A stretch of DNA of 64,000 bases from Methanosarcina barkeri 3 (GCF_000970305.1 NZ_CP009517.1:3472001-3536000); one strand, 5' to 3'. Shown: positions 1 through 9,394, counted from the first letter of the stretch. Translations and numbers: made by a program. Notes: generated by a model from the sequence alone, not told the origin.

Positions 1-960
1 TCTTAGCTTTAATAAAAACCGGAAAGTTTGAAAAATATAAAGAAAAGGAATGTAGGAAACTACAATCCTTCCTCTTGACAGCAATATGTAAAAACCTGTA
101 TATTGGAATGCTTTACTGAAGCGATATAGGACGCAAAAAAGAAAAAATATATAAACTAGTTTTATTATTTGTCCTATATCTGTCTAGAATTTTTATAATT
201 AGTCCAGATGTAAGAGGTATACTTACATTACAGCTATTCAATGGACAATAGCCTTTCTAGTCAAGAAAAATACCAGGAAGAGAGGTTAGAATATTTGCTT
301 TCCGAAGAAATTAAGTCAGTGAAGCCAGTTTTTACATTTATCAAAAATCCGGAAAATAAGGGAAGTTTAAGACTTCTGCTTTTGCTTTCCGTTTTCCTGT
401 TCGTCATTATTTCTCCCGGAGCAGCTGCTTCAAGCAATTGGGAACTTACTCCCCAAAATCCGGTTGTTGGAGATGTAATGAAGATAAGTGGAACCGGGTT
501 TGAGGGAGATACTGCGAAAGTGCTGGTAACCTTTGAAAAGGATGTGACGGTCCAGGACGGAGAATATGAGTATACGCTTGAAGATGTAGTAATCCCCTCT
601 GGCTTTGACAATAGTTTTACCGTGAAAGCGGAAGGAGCCGACGACTTAAATGTGAGAGCAAAGATGCTCTTATGGTTAACTAAAAGCGCAGAGGCAAAAG
701 ATGGCACTGCTACAGTTTCCCAGACACATGTCCCTCCAGGAAAATATAAGATCAGAATCGATGGAAAAGCAAGTGGTTCCGAGGTCAAACTCAAGATAAC
801 AGCTATGCAAGAGATAGAGGTAAATTCTGACGGAAGCCTCAGTTATGAGTATAATACTAAATCTATACCGGCAGGCGATTTTGAAGTAAAAGTTGGGGAT
901 TTTGAAAAACAGATAGAGTTACAACCCTCAGAAAACCTTGACTCGGAAACAAGTTCCTCG
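1..960. repeat. Long direct repeat, copy 1 (promoter, leader and N-terminal half of a surface gene)
   Basis: Bases 1 to about 960 recur at about 3666-4630 with only scattered differences. The repeat covers the spacer, TATA box, leader and the first ~225 codons. The two encoded N-terminal regions differ at about five residues. It begins at the window edge, so its left end is unknown. A third, more diverged copy lies at about 2340-3290. Recent duplication or gene conversion is the likely cause. Confidence 0.9.
123..180 (+). promoter_or_regulatory. TATA box framed by a perfect 10-bp inverted repeat
   Basis: The TATA element AAATATATAAAC at 145-156 lies between GATATAGGAC (123-132) and its exact reverse complement GTCCTATATC (171-180). 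The arrangement is repeated before the third surface gene (3788-3845) and eroded before the second. Symmetric arms on both sides of a TATA box suggest a dimeric regulator acting on TBP/TFB binding; that is inference. About 115 nt of conserved leader would follow. Confidence 0.6.
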
Positions 961-2103
961 GAACAGAACTTGAGTGAAGAACAAAATAATGAAAGACTGT
1001 CTTTAGAAGTTAACTCTTCGGAACAGAACTCAAGTGAAAGAAAAGGTAACGAATGCCCTGGAGATACACCTGAAGTAGACGTATATAACCGGACAGATGC
1101 TCAGGGGAACGAGTCAATAATACCTGAGACAAAAACGGAGAAAAATAGCTGGAACAATATGAAATTCATATTGTCGTACCCTTATTCCCTTCGTTCATTT
1201 TATACCGTAAATGAGAGCATAAAGTTAAGCTACGATGGGCCTACTGCTTTAGAACAGCAGAATGTGGATATATACCTTATCAAGGAGCGCAGCCCGAATT
1301 ATCTGGAAAATGAGATTTCATCTGGTATGAATGAGAGCACTATTAACCTCGAAGATATTTTAAACAATGATACGGAAGCTTATGCCAAGATACCTGCAAC
1401 CCTGAACAAAGAAGGAGACCTTACTCCCCTTACACTGGGTCCTCTTCAGGCAGGTTACTACTGGATCCTTATAACACATGCAGGAAATGAAACGGTAAAA
1501 ACCGAATCAGAAAAAGAGATCTATTTGGCAAAATATTTTGAAGTTCTCGAATATCAAATGGAAACCAGGGCTCCGGATGCCCTTCAAGAAGGCAAAAACT
1601 TAGAAGTCAACATGGATCTGAAGAATGCACCTGCAGAGAAAAATTATACTTACTGGGCTGTACTGATAAAGGATAGTGCCTATATATCATCTGAAGGTAC
1701 GAACCCAGGGTGGAGGATGACCACGGGAATCAGACCTATTGTGAACGAAGTTGACATTATCGGTAGTCTGGAAACAAGTTTAAACGGACATGAATCCGAA
1801 AATGGGAACAACGAACTTAAGAACGAAATCCAGACTATTATAGGTAAAGAGAATGGTACGATAAGCATAAGTGAGAAAAATCAGAGTAAACTTTCCCTGA
1901 AAAGCCGGGAACTTCCTCCAGGAGACTACCTCCTAGTTACGGGCGCATATGAAGATGGTGAAGGTCTTACAGGTATATTCCAGAAGAAGATAAGAGTGGT
2001 ACCCGAAAATTTACACGGATTGGGCCTGGAATCCATGTCCGGAAAATACCTTAGGGAGTATATCTTCAATGAAATTAAGAGCATCTCCGCTTACGTAGAT
2101 TAA
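295..2103 (+). CDS. Chimeric secreted surface protein (602 aa)
   Basis: Probable cell-envelope protein of unknown function. Residues ~15-45 form a signal peptide (KNPENKGSLR then a Leu/Val/Ile core ending GAAASS). Residues ~45-210 are a beta-rich domain with a PxxGDxxxIxGTGF motif like Ig-type folds, almost identical to the third paralogue at 3959. A Ser/Glu/Asn-rich linker (~212-290) leads to a second domain matching the 5085 gene (YPYS..FYT, LKNAPA, GNGTISI, TGAYE). The protein is therefore a fusion of two neighbouring gene types. An ATG exists at 241, but both paralogues are frameshifted or stopped there, whereas all three keep a TTG with a GAGGT or GAGGAG Shine-Dalgarno; I therefore start at TTG 295. 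No C-terminal membrane anchor remains. Confidence 0.8.
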   Translation: MLSEEIKSVKPVFTFIKNPENKGSLRLLLLLSVFLFVIISPGAAASSNWELTPQNPVVGDVMKISGTGFEGDTAKVLVTFEKDVTVQDGEYEYTLEDVVIPSGFDNSFTVKAEGADDLNVRAKMLLWLTKSAEAKDGTATVSQTHVPPGKYKIRIDGKASGSEVKLKITAMQEIEVNSDGSLSYEYNTKSIPAGDFEVKVGDFEKQIELQPSENLDSETSSSEQNLSEEQNNERLSLEVNSSEQNSSERKGNECPGDTPEVDVYNRTDAQGNESIIPETKTEKNSWNNMKFILSYPYSLRSFYTVNESIKLSYDGPTALEQQNVDIYLIKERSPNYLENEISSGMNESTINLEDILNNDTEAYAKIPATLNKEGDLTPLTLGPLQAGYYWILITHAGNETVKTESEKEIYLAKYFEVLEYQMETRAPDALQEGKNLEVNMDLKNAPAEKNYTYWAVLIKDSAYISSEGTNPGWRMTTGIRPIVNEVDIIGSLETSLNGHESENGNNELKNEIQTIIGKENGTISISEKNQSKLSLKSRELPPGDYLLVTGAYEDGEGLTGIFQKKIRVVPENLHGLGLESMSGKYLREYIFNEIKSISAYVD

Positions 2104-2133
2104 GTCTATTTTCTGACTCCAAAATTACACATG

Positions 2134-2276
2134 TCCAAAGACGTCAGTCCATACATTCAGACAAACTCACTAGCAGAAGTCTTAGGAAACTTTCTAAAAT
2201 TTCCCTTCTTCCTGTTAGGCTCTGCAGTAACTCTACTGATCTGATGAGGCTTGCGGTACTGAGAAAAGACAAATAG
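2134..2276 (+). pseudogene. Relic of a C-terminal membrane anchor
   Basis: After the stop of the first surface gene, this stretch aligns with the 3' end of the second one (about 3500-3632). It reads PYIQTNSLAEVLGN, then FPFFLLGSAVTLLI, then an in-frame TGA and an indel before the GLAVLRK-like end. It is a dead copy of the hydrophobic anchor, left when the upstream gene acquired a different C-terminal domain or lost its original one. Confidence 0.75.
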
Positions 2277-2457
2277 AACAGGTAAATAAACCCGGAAAAC
2301 CAAAAGAAAAATTTTTTTCCACTCTTAATGAAAACACAAAAATTCGAGAATAAAAGGAGAAGAACGTACAAAACTACAATCCTTTCCTTTTACAGCGGCA
2401 TGTAAAAACCTGTACATTGGATGCTTTACTGCAAGCAATAAGGAACACTAAAAAAGT

Positions 2458-2470
2458 AAAATATATAAAC
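2458..2470 (+). promoter_or_regulatory. TATA box of second surface gene
   Basis: AAAATATATAAAC sits at the same place in the duplicated leader as the TATA boxes before the first and third copies, about 145 nt before the TTG start at 2613. The flanking inverted-repeat arms are degraded here (about AATAAGGAAC and TGTTTATATC), so this copy may be regulated differently. Confidence 0.55.
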
Positions 2471-2612
2471 CAGTTTTATCATTTATGTTTATATCTGTCT
2501 AGAATTTTTATAAATAGTCTCCTAGTATAAGAAGCATACATATAGTACAGCTATTCAGTGGACAATAGCCTTTCTAGTCAAGAAAACATCACCAAAAAGA
2601 GAGGTCAAAAAA

Positions 2613-3632
2613 TTGCATTCCGAAGAAATTGAATCAGTAAAGCCAGTTTTTACATTCATCAAAAATCCGAAGAATAAAGGAAGTTTGAAACTCCTTTTTT
2701 TGCTTCTTATTTTCCTGTTCTTTATTATTTCTCCCGGAGCAGCTGCTTCAAGTAGCTGGGAACTTACTCCCCAAAATCCTGCTGCTGGAGATATAATTGA
2801 AATAAAAGGAACCGGTTTTGAAGGAGATAGTGCGAAAGCACTGGTAACCTTTGAAAAAGATGTAACGGTCCAGGGTGGAGAATATGAATACACGCTTGAA
2901 GATGTAGTAATCCCCTCTAGCTCCTACAATAGTTTTACTGTACAGGCAGAAGGAGTCGATGACCTGAATGTGAGAGCAAAGATGCTACTGTGGATAACTA
3001 AAAGCGCAGAGGCAAAAGACGGTACTGCCGTTGTTTCTCAGACAAATGTTCCTGGAGGAACATATGAGATCAGGATCGATGGAAAGGCAAGTAGTTCCGA
3101 GGTCAAGCTCAAGATAACAGCCATGCAAGAGGTAGAGGTAGAATCTGATGGAAGTCTCAGCTATCTATATAGTACTAAGTCTATCCCGGGAGGCGATTTT
3201 GAGGTAAATATTGGAGGCATTACAAAGCAGATAAAATTACAGTCTGCAGAAAATCTGCCTTCGGAAACAAACACTTCGGAACAGAACTTGAGTGAAGAAC
3301 AAAATAACGAAAGCCTGCCTTCAGAAACAAACCAGAATTCAAGTGAAAGAAAAGAATCTGACAGAAACTCTCGAAGATCGAGCTTGATATCCAGCTCCGA
3401 GAAGGCTATAGGAGATAATAACTCCTCAGTGAAAAGTAAAATCTCTTCGCTTATGAAAGTTAAGTCCATTCTCGAAAATTCAAAAGCATTCATATTCGAA
3501 GATATCAAGCCACACATTCAGGCAAACTCGTTAGCAGAAGTCTTAAGAAATCCTCCAAAAATTCCCTCCTTCCTGTTAGGCTTTGCAGTAACTCTACTGA
3601 TAGGGCTTGCGGTACTGAGGAAAAAGAAATAA
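2613..3632 (+). CDS. Membrane-anchored surface protein, second paralogue (339 aa)
   Basis: Second copy of the N-terminal module. A signal peptide lies at residues ~15-45 and the PAAGDIIEIKGTGF beta domain at ~45-205. A Ser/Glu/Asn linker at ~210-290 is followed by one C-terminal hydrophobic helix (SFLLGFAVTLLIGLAVL) and a KKK end, so the protein should be tethered outside the cell by its tail. The start is TTG with AGAGGT just upstream. The alternative GTG in the conserved leader runs into a stop after about 24 codons. It lacks the second domain of the first paralogue. Function unknown. Confidence 0.82.
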   Translation: MHSEEIESVKPVFTFIKNPKNKGSLKLLFLLLIFLFFIISPGAAASSSWELTPQNPAAGDIIEIKGTGFEGDSAKALVTFEKDVTVQGGEYEYTLEDVVIPSSSYNSFTVQAEGVDDLNVRAKMLLWITKSAEAKDGTAVVSQTNVPGGTYEIRIDGKASSSEVKLKITAMQEVEVESDGSLSYLYSTKSIPGGDFEVNIGGITKQIKLQSAENLPSETNTSEQNLSEEQNNESLPSETNQNSSERKESDRNSRRSSLISSSEKAIGDNNSSVKSKISSLMKVKSILENSKAFIFEDIKPHIQANSLAEVLRNPPKIPSFLLGFAVTLLIGLAVLRKKK

Positions 3633-3787
3633 AAAACGTAAATCCGGAAAACAAGACTGGAAAATTCTTAGCTTTAATAAAAACCGGAAAGTTTGAAAAA
3701 TATAAAGAAAAGGAATGTAGGAAACTACAATCCTTCCTCTTGACAGCAATATGTAAAAACCTGTATATTGGAATGCTTTACTGAAGC

Positions 3788-3845
3788 GATATAGGACGCA
3801 AAAAAGAAAAAATATATAAACTAGTTTTATTATTTGTCCTATATC
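3788..3845 (+). promoter_or_regulatory. TATA box with flanking inverted repeat, copy 2
   Basis: Same layout as at 123-180: GATATAGGAC (3788-3797), AATATATAAAC in the middle and GTCCTATATC (3836-3845). Both arms are perfectly conserved, as expected for a recent duplication. Confidence 0.6.
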
Positions 3846-3958
3846 TGTCTATAATTTTTATAATTAGTCCAGGTGTAAGAAGTATACATATAGTACAGCT
3901 ATTCAATGGACAATAGCCTTTCTAGTCAAAAACATACCAAGAGGAGAGTTTAAAGAAA

Positions 3959-4825
3959 TTGCTTCCTGAAGAGATTAAGTCAGTAAAGCCAGTTTTTACA
4001 TTTATTAAAAATCCGGAAAATAAGGGAAGTTTAAGACTTCTGTTTTTGCTTTCCGTTTTCCTGTTCGTCATTATTTCTCCCGGAGCAGCTGCTTCAAGCA
4101 ATTGGGAACTTACTCCCCAAAATCCGGTTGTTGGAGATATAATGAAGATAAGTGGAACCGGGTTTGAGGGAGATACTGCGAAAGTGCTGGTAACCTTTGA
4201 AAAGGATGTGACGGTCCAGGACGGAGAATATGAGTATACGCTTGAAGATGTAGTAATCCCCTCTGGCTTTGACAATAGTTTTACCGTGAAAGCGGAAGGA
4301 GCCGACGACTTAAATGTGAGAGCAAAGATGCTCTTATGGTTAACTAAAAGCGCAGAGGCAAAAGATGGCACTGCTACAGTTTCCCAGACACATGTCCCTC
4401 CAGGAAAATATAAGATCAGAATCGATGGAAAAGCAAGTGGTTCTGAGGTCAAACTCAAGATAACAGCTATGCAAGAGATAGAGGTAAATTCTGACGGAAG
4501 CCTCAGTTATGAGTATAATACTAAATCTATACCGGCAGGCGATTTTGAAGTAAAAGTTGGGGATCTTGAAAAACAGATAGAATTACAACCCTCAGAAAAC
4601 CTTGACTCGGAAACAAATTCCTCGGAACAGAACTCAAGTGATGGAGAAGTTGGAGGAATAACCGATAGAGTAAAAGAAGAAATAAACAGCGGAAAAAACC
4701 TTTCCAGTGTAGAAAAGAAATTTGCTGAGAGTTTCCGGGACCCGAAATCGCAGAAGATATGGATAGTAGGAATCATAGCAGTATTTATATTGTTCCTTGT
4801 TTATGTAAGGAGAAAAAAGTCATAA
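3959..4825 (+). CDS. Membrane-anchored surface protein, third paralogue (288 aa)
   Basis: The first ~225 residues are nearly identical to the first paralogue (about five substitutions). The C-terminus then diverges into a short acidic/Ser linker, a charged segment (VKEEINSGKNLSSVEKK) and one transmembrane helix (IWIVGIIAVFILFLVYV) ending RRKKS. The start is TTG with GAGGAG upstream; the ATG in the conserved leader stops after 14 codons. The same N-module is thus joined to three different C-termini in three adjacent genes. Function unknown; a surface adhesion or envelope role is inference. Confidence 0.82.
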   Translation: MLPEEIKSVKPVFTFIKNPENKGSLRLLFLLSVFLFVIISPGAAASSNWELTPQNPVVGDIMKISGTGFEGDTAKVLVTFEKDVTVQDGEYEYTLEDVVIPSGFDNSFTVKAEGADDLNVRAKMLLWLTKSAEAKDGTATVSQTHVPPGKYKIRIDGKASGSEVKLKITAMQEIEVNSDGSLSYEYNTKSIPAGDFEVKVGDLEKQIELQPSENLDSETNSSEQNSSDGEVGGITDRVKEEINSGKNLSSVEKKFAESFRDPKSQKIWIVGIIAVFILFLVYVRRKKS

Positions 4826-5084
4826 TAATGCACCTTGATGATTTTAAATACATTTGTTTTTAGAATTCTTTGAAGAGATTTCGATAAACTATAAATACAT
4901 ATTAATAGTAGACATGTATTGTAGAGAAATATATGAATGTAGATTAATTTAATTAAAAAAGAAATTCGCGGATGAAAGCTTAATAATAATGAAGTTAATT
5001 AATGAAGTAAATAATAAACAAAAGTAGAAATATATAGCAAAAATCCGGGATAAAAAAATAAATATTAATTTAGGGGTGTAACGA
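4826..5084. other. AT-rich spacer
   Basis: Very AT-rich spacer between the third and fourth surface genes. No open frame with gene-like content was seen. A Shine-Dalgarno AGGGGTG lies at 5072-5078, in front of the next gene. Confidence 0.5.
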
Positions 5085-6245
5085 TTGAAGAAAAAAATAG
5101 GAACAAGTGAAGTATACATGAGAAAATGTAAATTAACCTTCGCGGCTCTAATCTGCATTTTCGCACTTATTTCGGTATCAGCCGCGGTTTCCGAAAAAGG
5201 ACTCTGGGTTGCATCTATCGAGAAAAACGGAGATAGCGTCGTTTTTGCAAACCATTCTGACAGCCAGGAGAATGGCGGATGGATTTATCTCACCGGAGGA
5301 AAAGACATTCAGCTTCCACAACCTCTTAGCTTTAGTTACAGTGGGACAAATTGTGTGGAGAAAGCAGGAGTTGTAGTTAAAATAAACAAGGACAAAAACG
5401 AGGAACTGAGTATTACGTATCCATATTCCACACATCCGTTTTATACTGAAAAACAGACTGTGAAAATGGATTACAACGGTCCTTCAGCCTTTAAGAAGCA
5501 AGCAGTAAATATTTATCTTGTCAAAGGGCTTGGTGTGAGTTCCATGAAACAAGCTCTTGTGGATGCCAAATGCAAGAGCCTGGGTGAAATATTTAAAGAA
5601 GGTGTGAACTACAACAAGACATGCGCGACTCTGGATAAGTGCGGCGACCTGTCTAAACCTCTTACCTTCAGCTCTCTTGAGCCTGGGAGTTACGGCATCA
5701 TTGTTACACTTGCTGATAACAAAGAATCCAACGTAACGAAAGTTCTTTCAGCAACTTGCTTTGAAGTAGTTGACTATGAAATGAAAACGAAGGCTGCCAA
5801 CAATATTAAGGAAGGCGACAACCTTGATGTTGAGATGAGCCTGAAAAACGCACCTGCTAACGGAGAGTTTACATACGGTGCCCTGCTGATAAGTGAAGAG
5901 GCCTATAAAGCTGAAGTAAAAGTCGACAGCAATGGAACAATAAACGGGACCGATGTTTCCGTTAATGACTTTGACCTCAGAGACCTGGGCGTTAACTCCA
6001 CAAACTACAAGTCCAAGTTAAGCAAAAGTGAATTCACAAACGCAGTCCAGACTCTTATTGGAGAAGGCAACGGTACGATAAGCATAGGTGACAAAAACCA
6101 GGATACCCTTTCCCTGACAACCTTTGACCTCCAGCCAGGAAAATACTTCCTCTTTACAGGTGCCTATGAGCCTGGGAAAGGCCTTGCAGGCATAGACCAG
6201 CAAGAACTGACAATAGGTAAAGAAAAAACAAAAACCTCGCCATAA
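5085..6245 (+). CDS. Secreted surface protein, source of the second domain (386 aa)
   Basis: Secreted protein with an N-terminal signal peptide (CKLTFAALICIFALISVSAAV). The remainder matches the C-terminal domain of the first surface gene: ITYPYSTHPFYT, YNGPSAFKKQAVNIYLVK, LKNAPANGEFTYG, LIGEGNGTISIG and TGAYEPGKGLAG. There is no transmembrane tail, so it may be released or bound by other proteins. Start is TTG 5085 with AGGGGTG 6 nt upstream; ATG 5118 is the alternative and lacks a good Shine-Dalgarno. A clear hairpin terminator follows. Family function not recognised. Confidence 0.82.
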   Translation: MKKKIGTSEVYMRKCKLTFAALICIFALISVSAAVSEKGLWVASIEKNGDSVVFANHSDSQENGGWIYLTGGKDIQLPQPLSFSYSGTNCVEKAGVVVKINKDKNEELSITYPYSTHPFYTEKQTVKMDYNGPSAFKKQAVNIYLVKGLGVSSMKQALVDAKCKSLGEIFKEGVNYNKTCATLDKCGDLSKPLTFSSLEPGSYGIIVTLADNKESNVTKVLSATCFEVVDYEMKTKAANNIKEGDNLDVEMSLKNAPANGEFTYGALLISEEAYKAEVKVDSNGTINGTDVSVNDFDLRDLGVNSTNYKSKLSKSEFTNAVQTLIGEGNGTISIGDKNQDTLSLTTFDLQPGKYFLFTGAYEPGKGLAGIDQQELTIGKEKTKTSP

Positions 6246-6391
6246 CGTATCAGGACTCAGAAACTGACAGAAATCCCGGATTCAGAAAACAGATTTTGAG
6301 CCGGACCTGATCAGTGTCGAGGATAAAAGGTTAAAGCCGAAAGGCTGAAACTCTAAAAAACAGTAAGAAATAGAAAGACTCAATGCTTGAA

Positions 6392-6426
6392 AAGGCGGAT
6401 TTCTTTATAGAACCGCCTTCTTTTTT
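6392..6426 (+). terminator. Hairpin terminator after surface-gene array
   Basis: AAGGCGG and CCGCCTT form a 7-bp GC-rich stem around an AT loop, followed by a run of T. It lies about 150 nt after the stop of the fourth surface gene. Confidence 0.7.
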
Positions 6427-6471
6427 GATTTTTGTGTTTTGGTTTTCCTCTGTAAAATTATAAAATATTCA

Positions 6472-6552
6472 GTCAATGGTTCTAAATCACTCAATAGTTA
6501 CTTTGGTCAATAGTTCTAAAACGCCTAATAGTTATTTCGGTCAATGATTTCT
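6472..6552. repeat. 34-bp imperfect tandem repeat
   Basis: Units starting GTCAATGGTTCTAAA, GTCAATAGTTCTAAA and GTCAATGATTTCTC occur at a 34-bp period (6472, 6506, 6540), between the terminator and the next minus-strand gene. Confidence 0.55.
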
Positions 6553-6831
6553 CATATTTATTTGCAGTATAGAATCTATTGATATAGTCATCAGCGACAG
6601 AAAAACACTATTGAGAAGATAACTAGAAAAAGAAAAACTGTTATTGGGAAAAAACTGTTATTGGAAAAAGCCATTAAGCTTATTCCAAAACTTAAAATTA
6701 TTTCTTAAGATTCAACGCTCCAAATAATTAACTAAACTTTTTATCATGGAAAATTTATTATTCAAATTTCGGGTTTGAGAACAAAATCGGTTTTGCACAA
6801 GCTCATTAGTGGGTTTTTTGGAACTATCAGT

Positions 6832-7191
6832 TTATTCTCTTAGATGCCGCAGTAAACCCGAAATAAAATGGAGCAAAATTCCGGTAAAAGTCAGACCCGA
6901 CCCTATAATTGTTAGAATTACCATTAAAACCGTCGGCTTGAAGGCAAGAATTCCGTCAAGATAGAAAGTCCGTAATAAACCGAGGCCTATATACAACCCA
7001 CCTGAGCAGAGAACAAAACCTGGAAGGGCAAACCAGTATAAGGAATTAAACTCCGTTTTTAGGTAATTGTTAAATCGAATAGTCAGGTTGCGCTTAAAGG
7101 GACTGATAGTCAAACCGTTTACATTATAGAACTGGATAATATTTTTAAACGTAAGGTAACCTCCAGACCAATAGATCCCACTACTATTCAC
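6832..7191 (-). CDS. Small membrane protein, possible glycosyltransferase tail (119 aa)
   Basis: Two hydrophobic stretches occur at residues ~52-75 (FALPGFVLCSGGLYIGLGLL) and ~85-112 (TVLMVILTIIGSGLTFTGILLHFI). The GIPG-like entry, Gly-rich first helix and xxIGxxLxxTGILL second helix resemble the C-terminal membrane part of archaeal family-2 glycosyltransferases. No catalytic domain precedes it, and the upstream 900 bases hold no recognisable remainder. It may be a truncated tail or an orphan small membrane protein. Confidence 0.45.
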   Translation of the reverse strand: MNSSGIYWSGGYLTFKNIIQFYNVNGLTISPFKRNLTIRFNNYLKTEFNSLYWFALPGFVLCSGGLYIGLGLLRTFYLDGILAFKPTVLMVILTIIGSGLTFTGILLHFISGLLRHLRE

Positions 7192-8094
7192 ATAGCCGGA
7201 CTAATTTTCTTGGATAAGGAAGCTTTAAAATATAAATACTTTTCTAAAAACTCAGAAATAAATAAATTGTAGGCTTAAGAGTTTATATAAGAATTTCTCT
7301 TTTTTCACAAGCTCAAAATTTGATTATTCTTTGTACAGGCACTGATTGAAATCAAGGTACTACTAAGTAAAGAAATTCTTATCACATTCCACTGCTATCT
7401 TCATAGTTGAATCAGAAGGTTGGCATTTAAACGGGAAAAGGTTCGAACAGGATCATGTCTTTTGAGCATGTAATAAAACGTGAGCAGATATGTTAATTTC
7501 TTGGCTGACTCTTGGTTTCTAACATTATTTTAGGATTATTGGTATTTTATATCAGTCTGAGTCAGTCGCAATTTAATTAGTTAACAGTTCCTGCTTTTAA
7601 TCCTGCTTAAACCACAAGGATATTGTAATCAACTGGTATAATGTACTCTTACTCACTCTAATTTTTGATATTTAAAGGACGATCTCCTGGCACCACATTC
7701 TTTTATTAACCAATTTGACCTGTGATATTCTCGTTCCTCACATCTTTATTTAAAAAATTAAATATTTGCATTTAGATTTTATAGAAGGCCAAATTTTCTT
7801 ATTTAGTTTTGGAATTTATAAAAAGTTTAAAACAAGAATTAGATTTCGGAGGGAAGAATAATAGAGGCCAGAACAAGAGAAATCACTTGAATTTTCAGGA
7901 TCAATTAAATAACTTAAGATTTTCTGTTGACTTAAAAGATAAATTTAAAAAATAAAAATTAGAGTTTTCAAATTTAAGTACTGCTATCTTTAGTTAATGA
8001 CCTTAGAATCTACCCGTAATCAGGAATATGCTATAATCCTGGCTGCCAGAGTATAGTCAGGAATGTGTTATGTTTCTGGCGGTCTGGATCTGAT
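7192..8094. other. 900-bp gene-free AT-rich stretch
   Basis: No open frame with coding character on either strand, no tRNA-like cloverleaf and no tandem array was seen. Confidence 0.5.
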
Positions 8095-8982
8095 TCATGT
8101 GAAAAGCAGGCGTGGAAAATCCATATTCTTTTTCTGGAATCCAGCAGCATTTTTATGTCCACCGCCGCCATAGCGTTGAGCAATTTCAGCACAATCTGGG
8201 GAGTCGGGATTCCCTGAATCGGACCTTAAGCTGAATACCACCATATCCTCTATGGCCTGCCACATGATAGCAATGTCATACTCAGGCTTTTTGTAGATAA
8301 ATTCTCCAAGTTCGGAGATGCTCCCGGTAGTGTTTACAAGTCTTGCCTTCCAGTTATGAAAAACGCAGTCTACCCCACGGTCAAAAGCTTTCTGAATCTT
8401 GTAACTTTGAGATTCAAGAAGTAATTCACCAATTGATATCATTTTATTTACGGTATCCTCATATTTCGAACCAAGAAGCACAGACCATACGGCATCGTCA
8501 GGGGTTTTCACCATCAGACTGAAGCCTGCAGTGAAAGCCTTTGTCTCAACATATTCAAACTTCCACAGGTCTTTATCTCCAATATAGGCAACAGTTACAG
8601 GAAGTGAAGTAGATCCTGGATGCGTAAACTCCCATGTAAGTACACAGGCTGCCTTTTCAAGGGACCGAATTCCCGTAATACTGCTCGAACTCCACAGCTC
8701 CGGAAACTTCTCCACAGCGGTCTTATGATGATCGATCCATATCAGTTTAGACCCACAAGCTTTTACGAATTCATCCATTTTATCGCTTGTAAAATCAACA
8801 AGCCATACTTCTTCAGCTGCCTTTATTTCGTCCTCACTCCATGACTCTTTGCCATAATTTATAGGAACAAACTTTATGTCAAATTCATTCCGGTCATAGG
8901 AATTACCAGCAATAGCGGCTGCACAACATCCGTCGTTGTCGTCATGGTGATAAACCAAAATCGTACGTTTATTATCTATCAT
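8095..8982 (-). CDS. DHH-family phosphoesterase (295 aa)
   Basis: Cytoplasmic DHH/DHHA1-type phosphoesterase, a superfamily of metal-dependent nucleases and oligonucleotide or cyclic-dinucleotide phosphodiesterases. The N-terminal motif VYHHDDNDGCCAAAI resembles the HxDxDG metal site; VDFTSDKMDEF and IDHHKT carry further metal ligands (the DHH triad is seen in IDHH). A C-terminal RYGGGGHKNAAGF segment is the typical DHHA1 substrate-binding Gly-rich loop. Start set at ATG 8982 with CGGAG 8 nt upstream rather than the ATG eight codons earlier. Exact substrate cannot be told from sequence. Confidence 0.85.
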   Translation of the reverse strand: MIDNKRTILVYHHDDNDGCCAAAIAGNSYDRNEFDIKFVPINYGKESWSEDEIKAAEEVWLVDFTSDKMDEFVKACGSKLIWIDHHKTAVEKFPELWSSSSITGIRSLEKAACVLTWEFTHPGSTSLPVTVAYIGDKDLWKFEYVETKAFTAGFSLMVKTPDDAVWSVLLGSKYEDTVNKMISIGELLLESQSYKIQKAFDRGVDCVFHNWKARLVNTTGSISELGEFIYKKPEYDIAIMWQAIEDMVVFSLRSDSGNPDSPDCAEIAQRYGGGGHKNAAGFQKKNMDFPRLLFT

Positions 8983-9243
8983 TTTCGATTCTCCGTTAGT
9001 TAACATGATTTTTTATGTTTTCTGCTGAAATGTAACTTCAAGATGTATTTAAAGAAAACCCGGTGTGAAAAATATCAACCCGGTGTTAATATGCAAATAA
9101 AAATATATTTTAAATTACATAATCGAGATAAGTATGGTACAAGCCAAAAAAGAGAATAAAATCGAGTGAAAAACGGAGACACTAAAACCCATACAAGCTT
9201 GGCGTATGATTTATGAGATCTTCCGGACAATAGAGGCGACATA

Positions 9244-9369
9244 ATGGAGGGAAGCAACAAAATGAAGGAGTACTGTAATATTTGTGGCCGGGAACTGCTG
9301 GAGGATATGCTTGTTGTTGATACAGCCGGGATTGAAACCAATAAAGTTCAAGGATGTTCACTGAAGTGA
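9244..9369 (+). CDS. CxxC miniprotein (41 aa)
   Basis: Short open frame on the opposite strand to its neighbours. It encodes a MKEYCNICGREL start typical of a zinc-ribbon knuckle, and one more Cys near the end (VQGCSLK). An internal ATG at 9262 gives a 35-aa form. Methanosarcina genomes carry many such tiny zinc-ribbon proteins. Only one CxxC pair is present, so stable metal binding would need a partner or dimer. Moderate to low confidence because of its length. Confidence 0.4.
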   Translation: MEGSNKMKEYCNICGRELLEDMLVVDTAGIETNKVQGCSLK

Positions 9370-9394
9370 CAAAAATAAAAAAAGAGAGAGCAGG

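Noticed and set aside
261-794. Long minus-strand open frame (177 aa) antisense to the first surface gene
   Set aside because: It repeats in every paralogue (for example 3922-4458) only because the plus-strand sequence is duplicated. Composition is that of a shadow frame and it has no start signal.
9075-9341. 88-aa minus-strand frame near cydB
   Set aside because: Ser-rich with no conserved feature; it is antisense to the CxxC miniprotein, which has better motif content.
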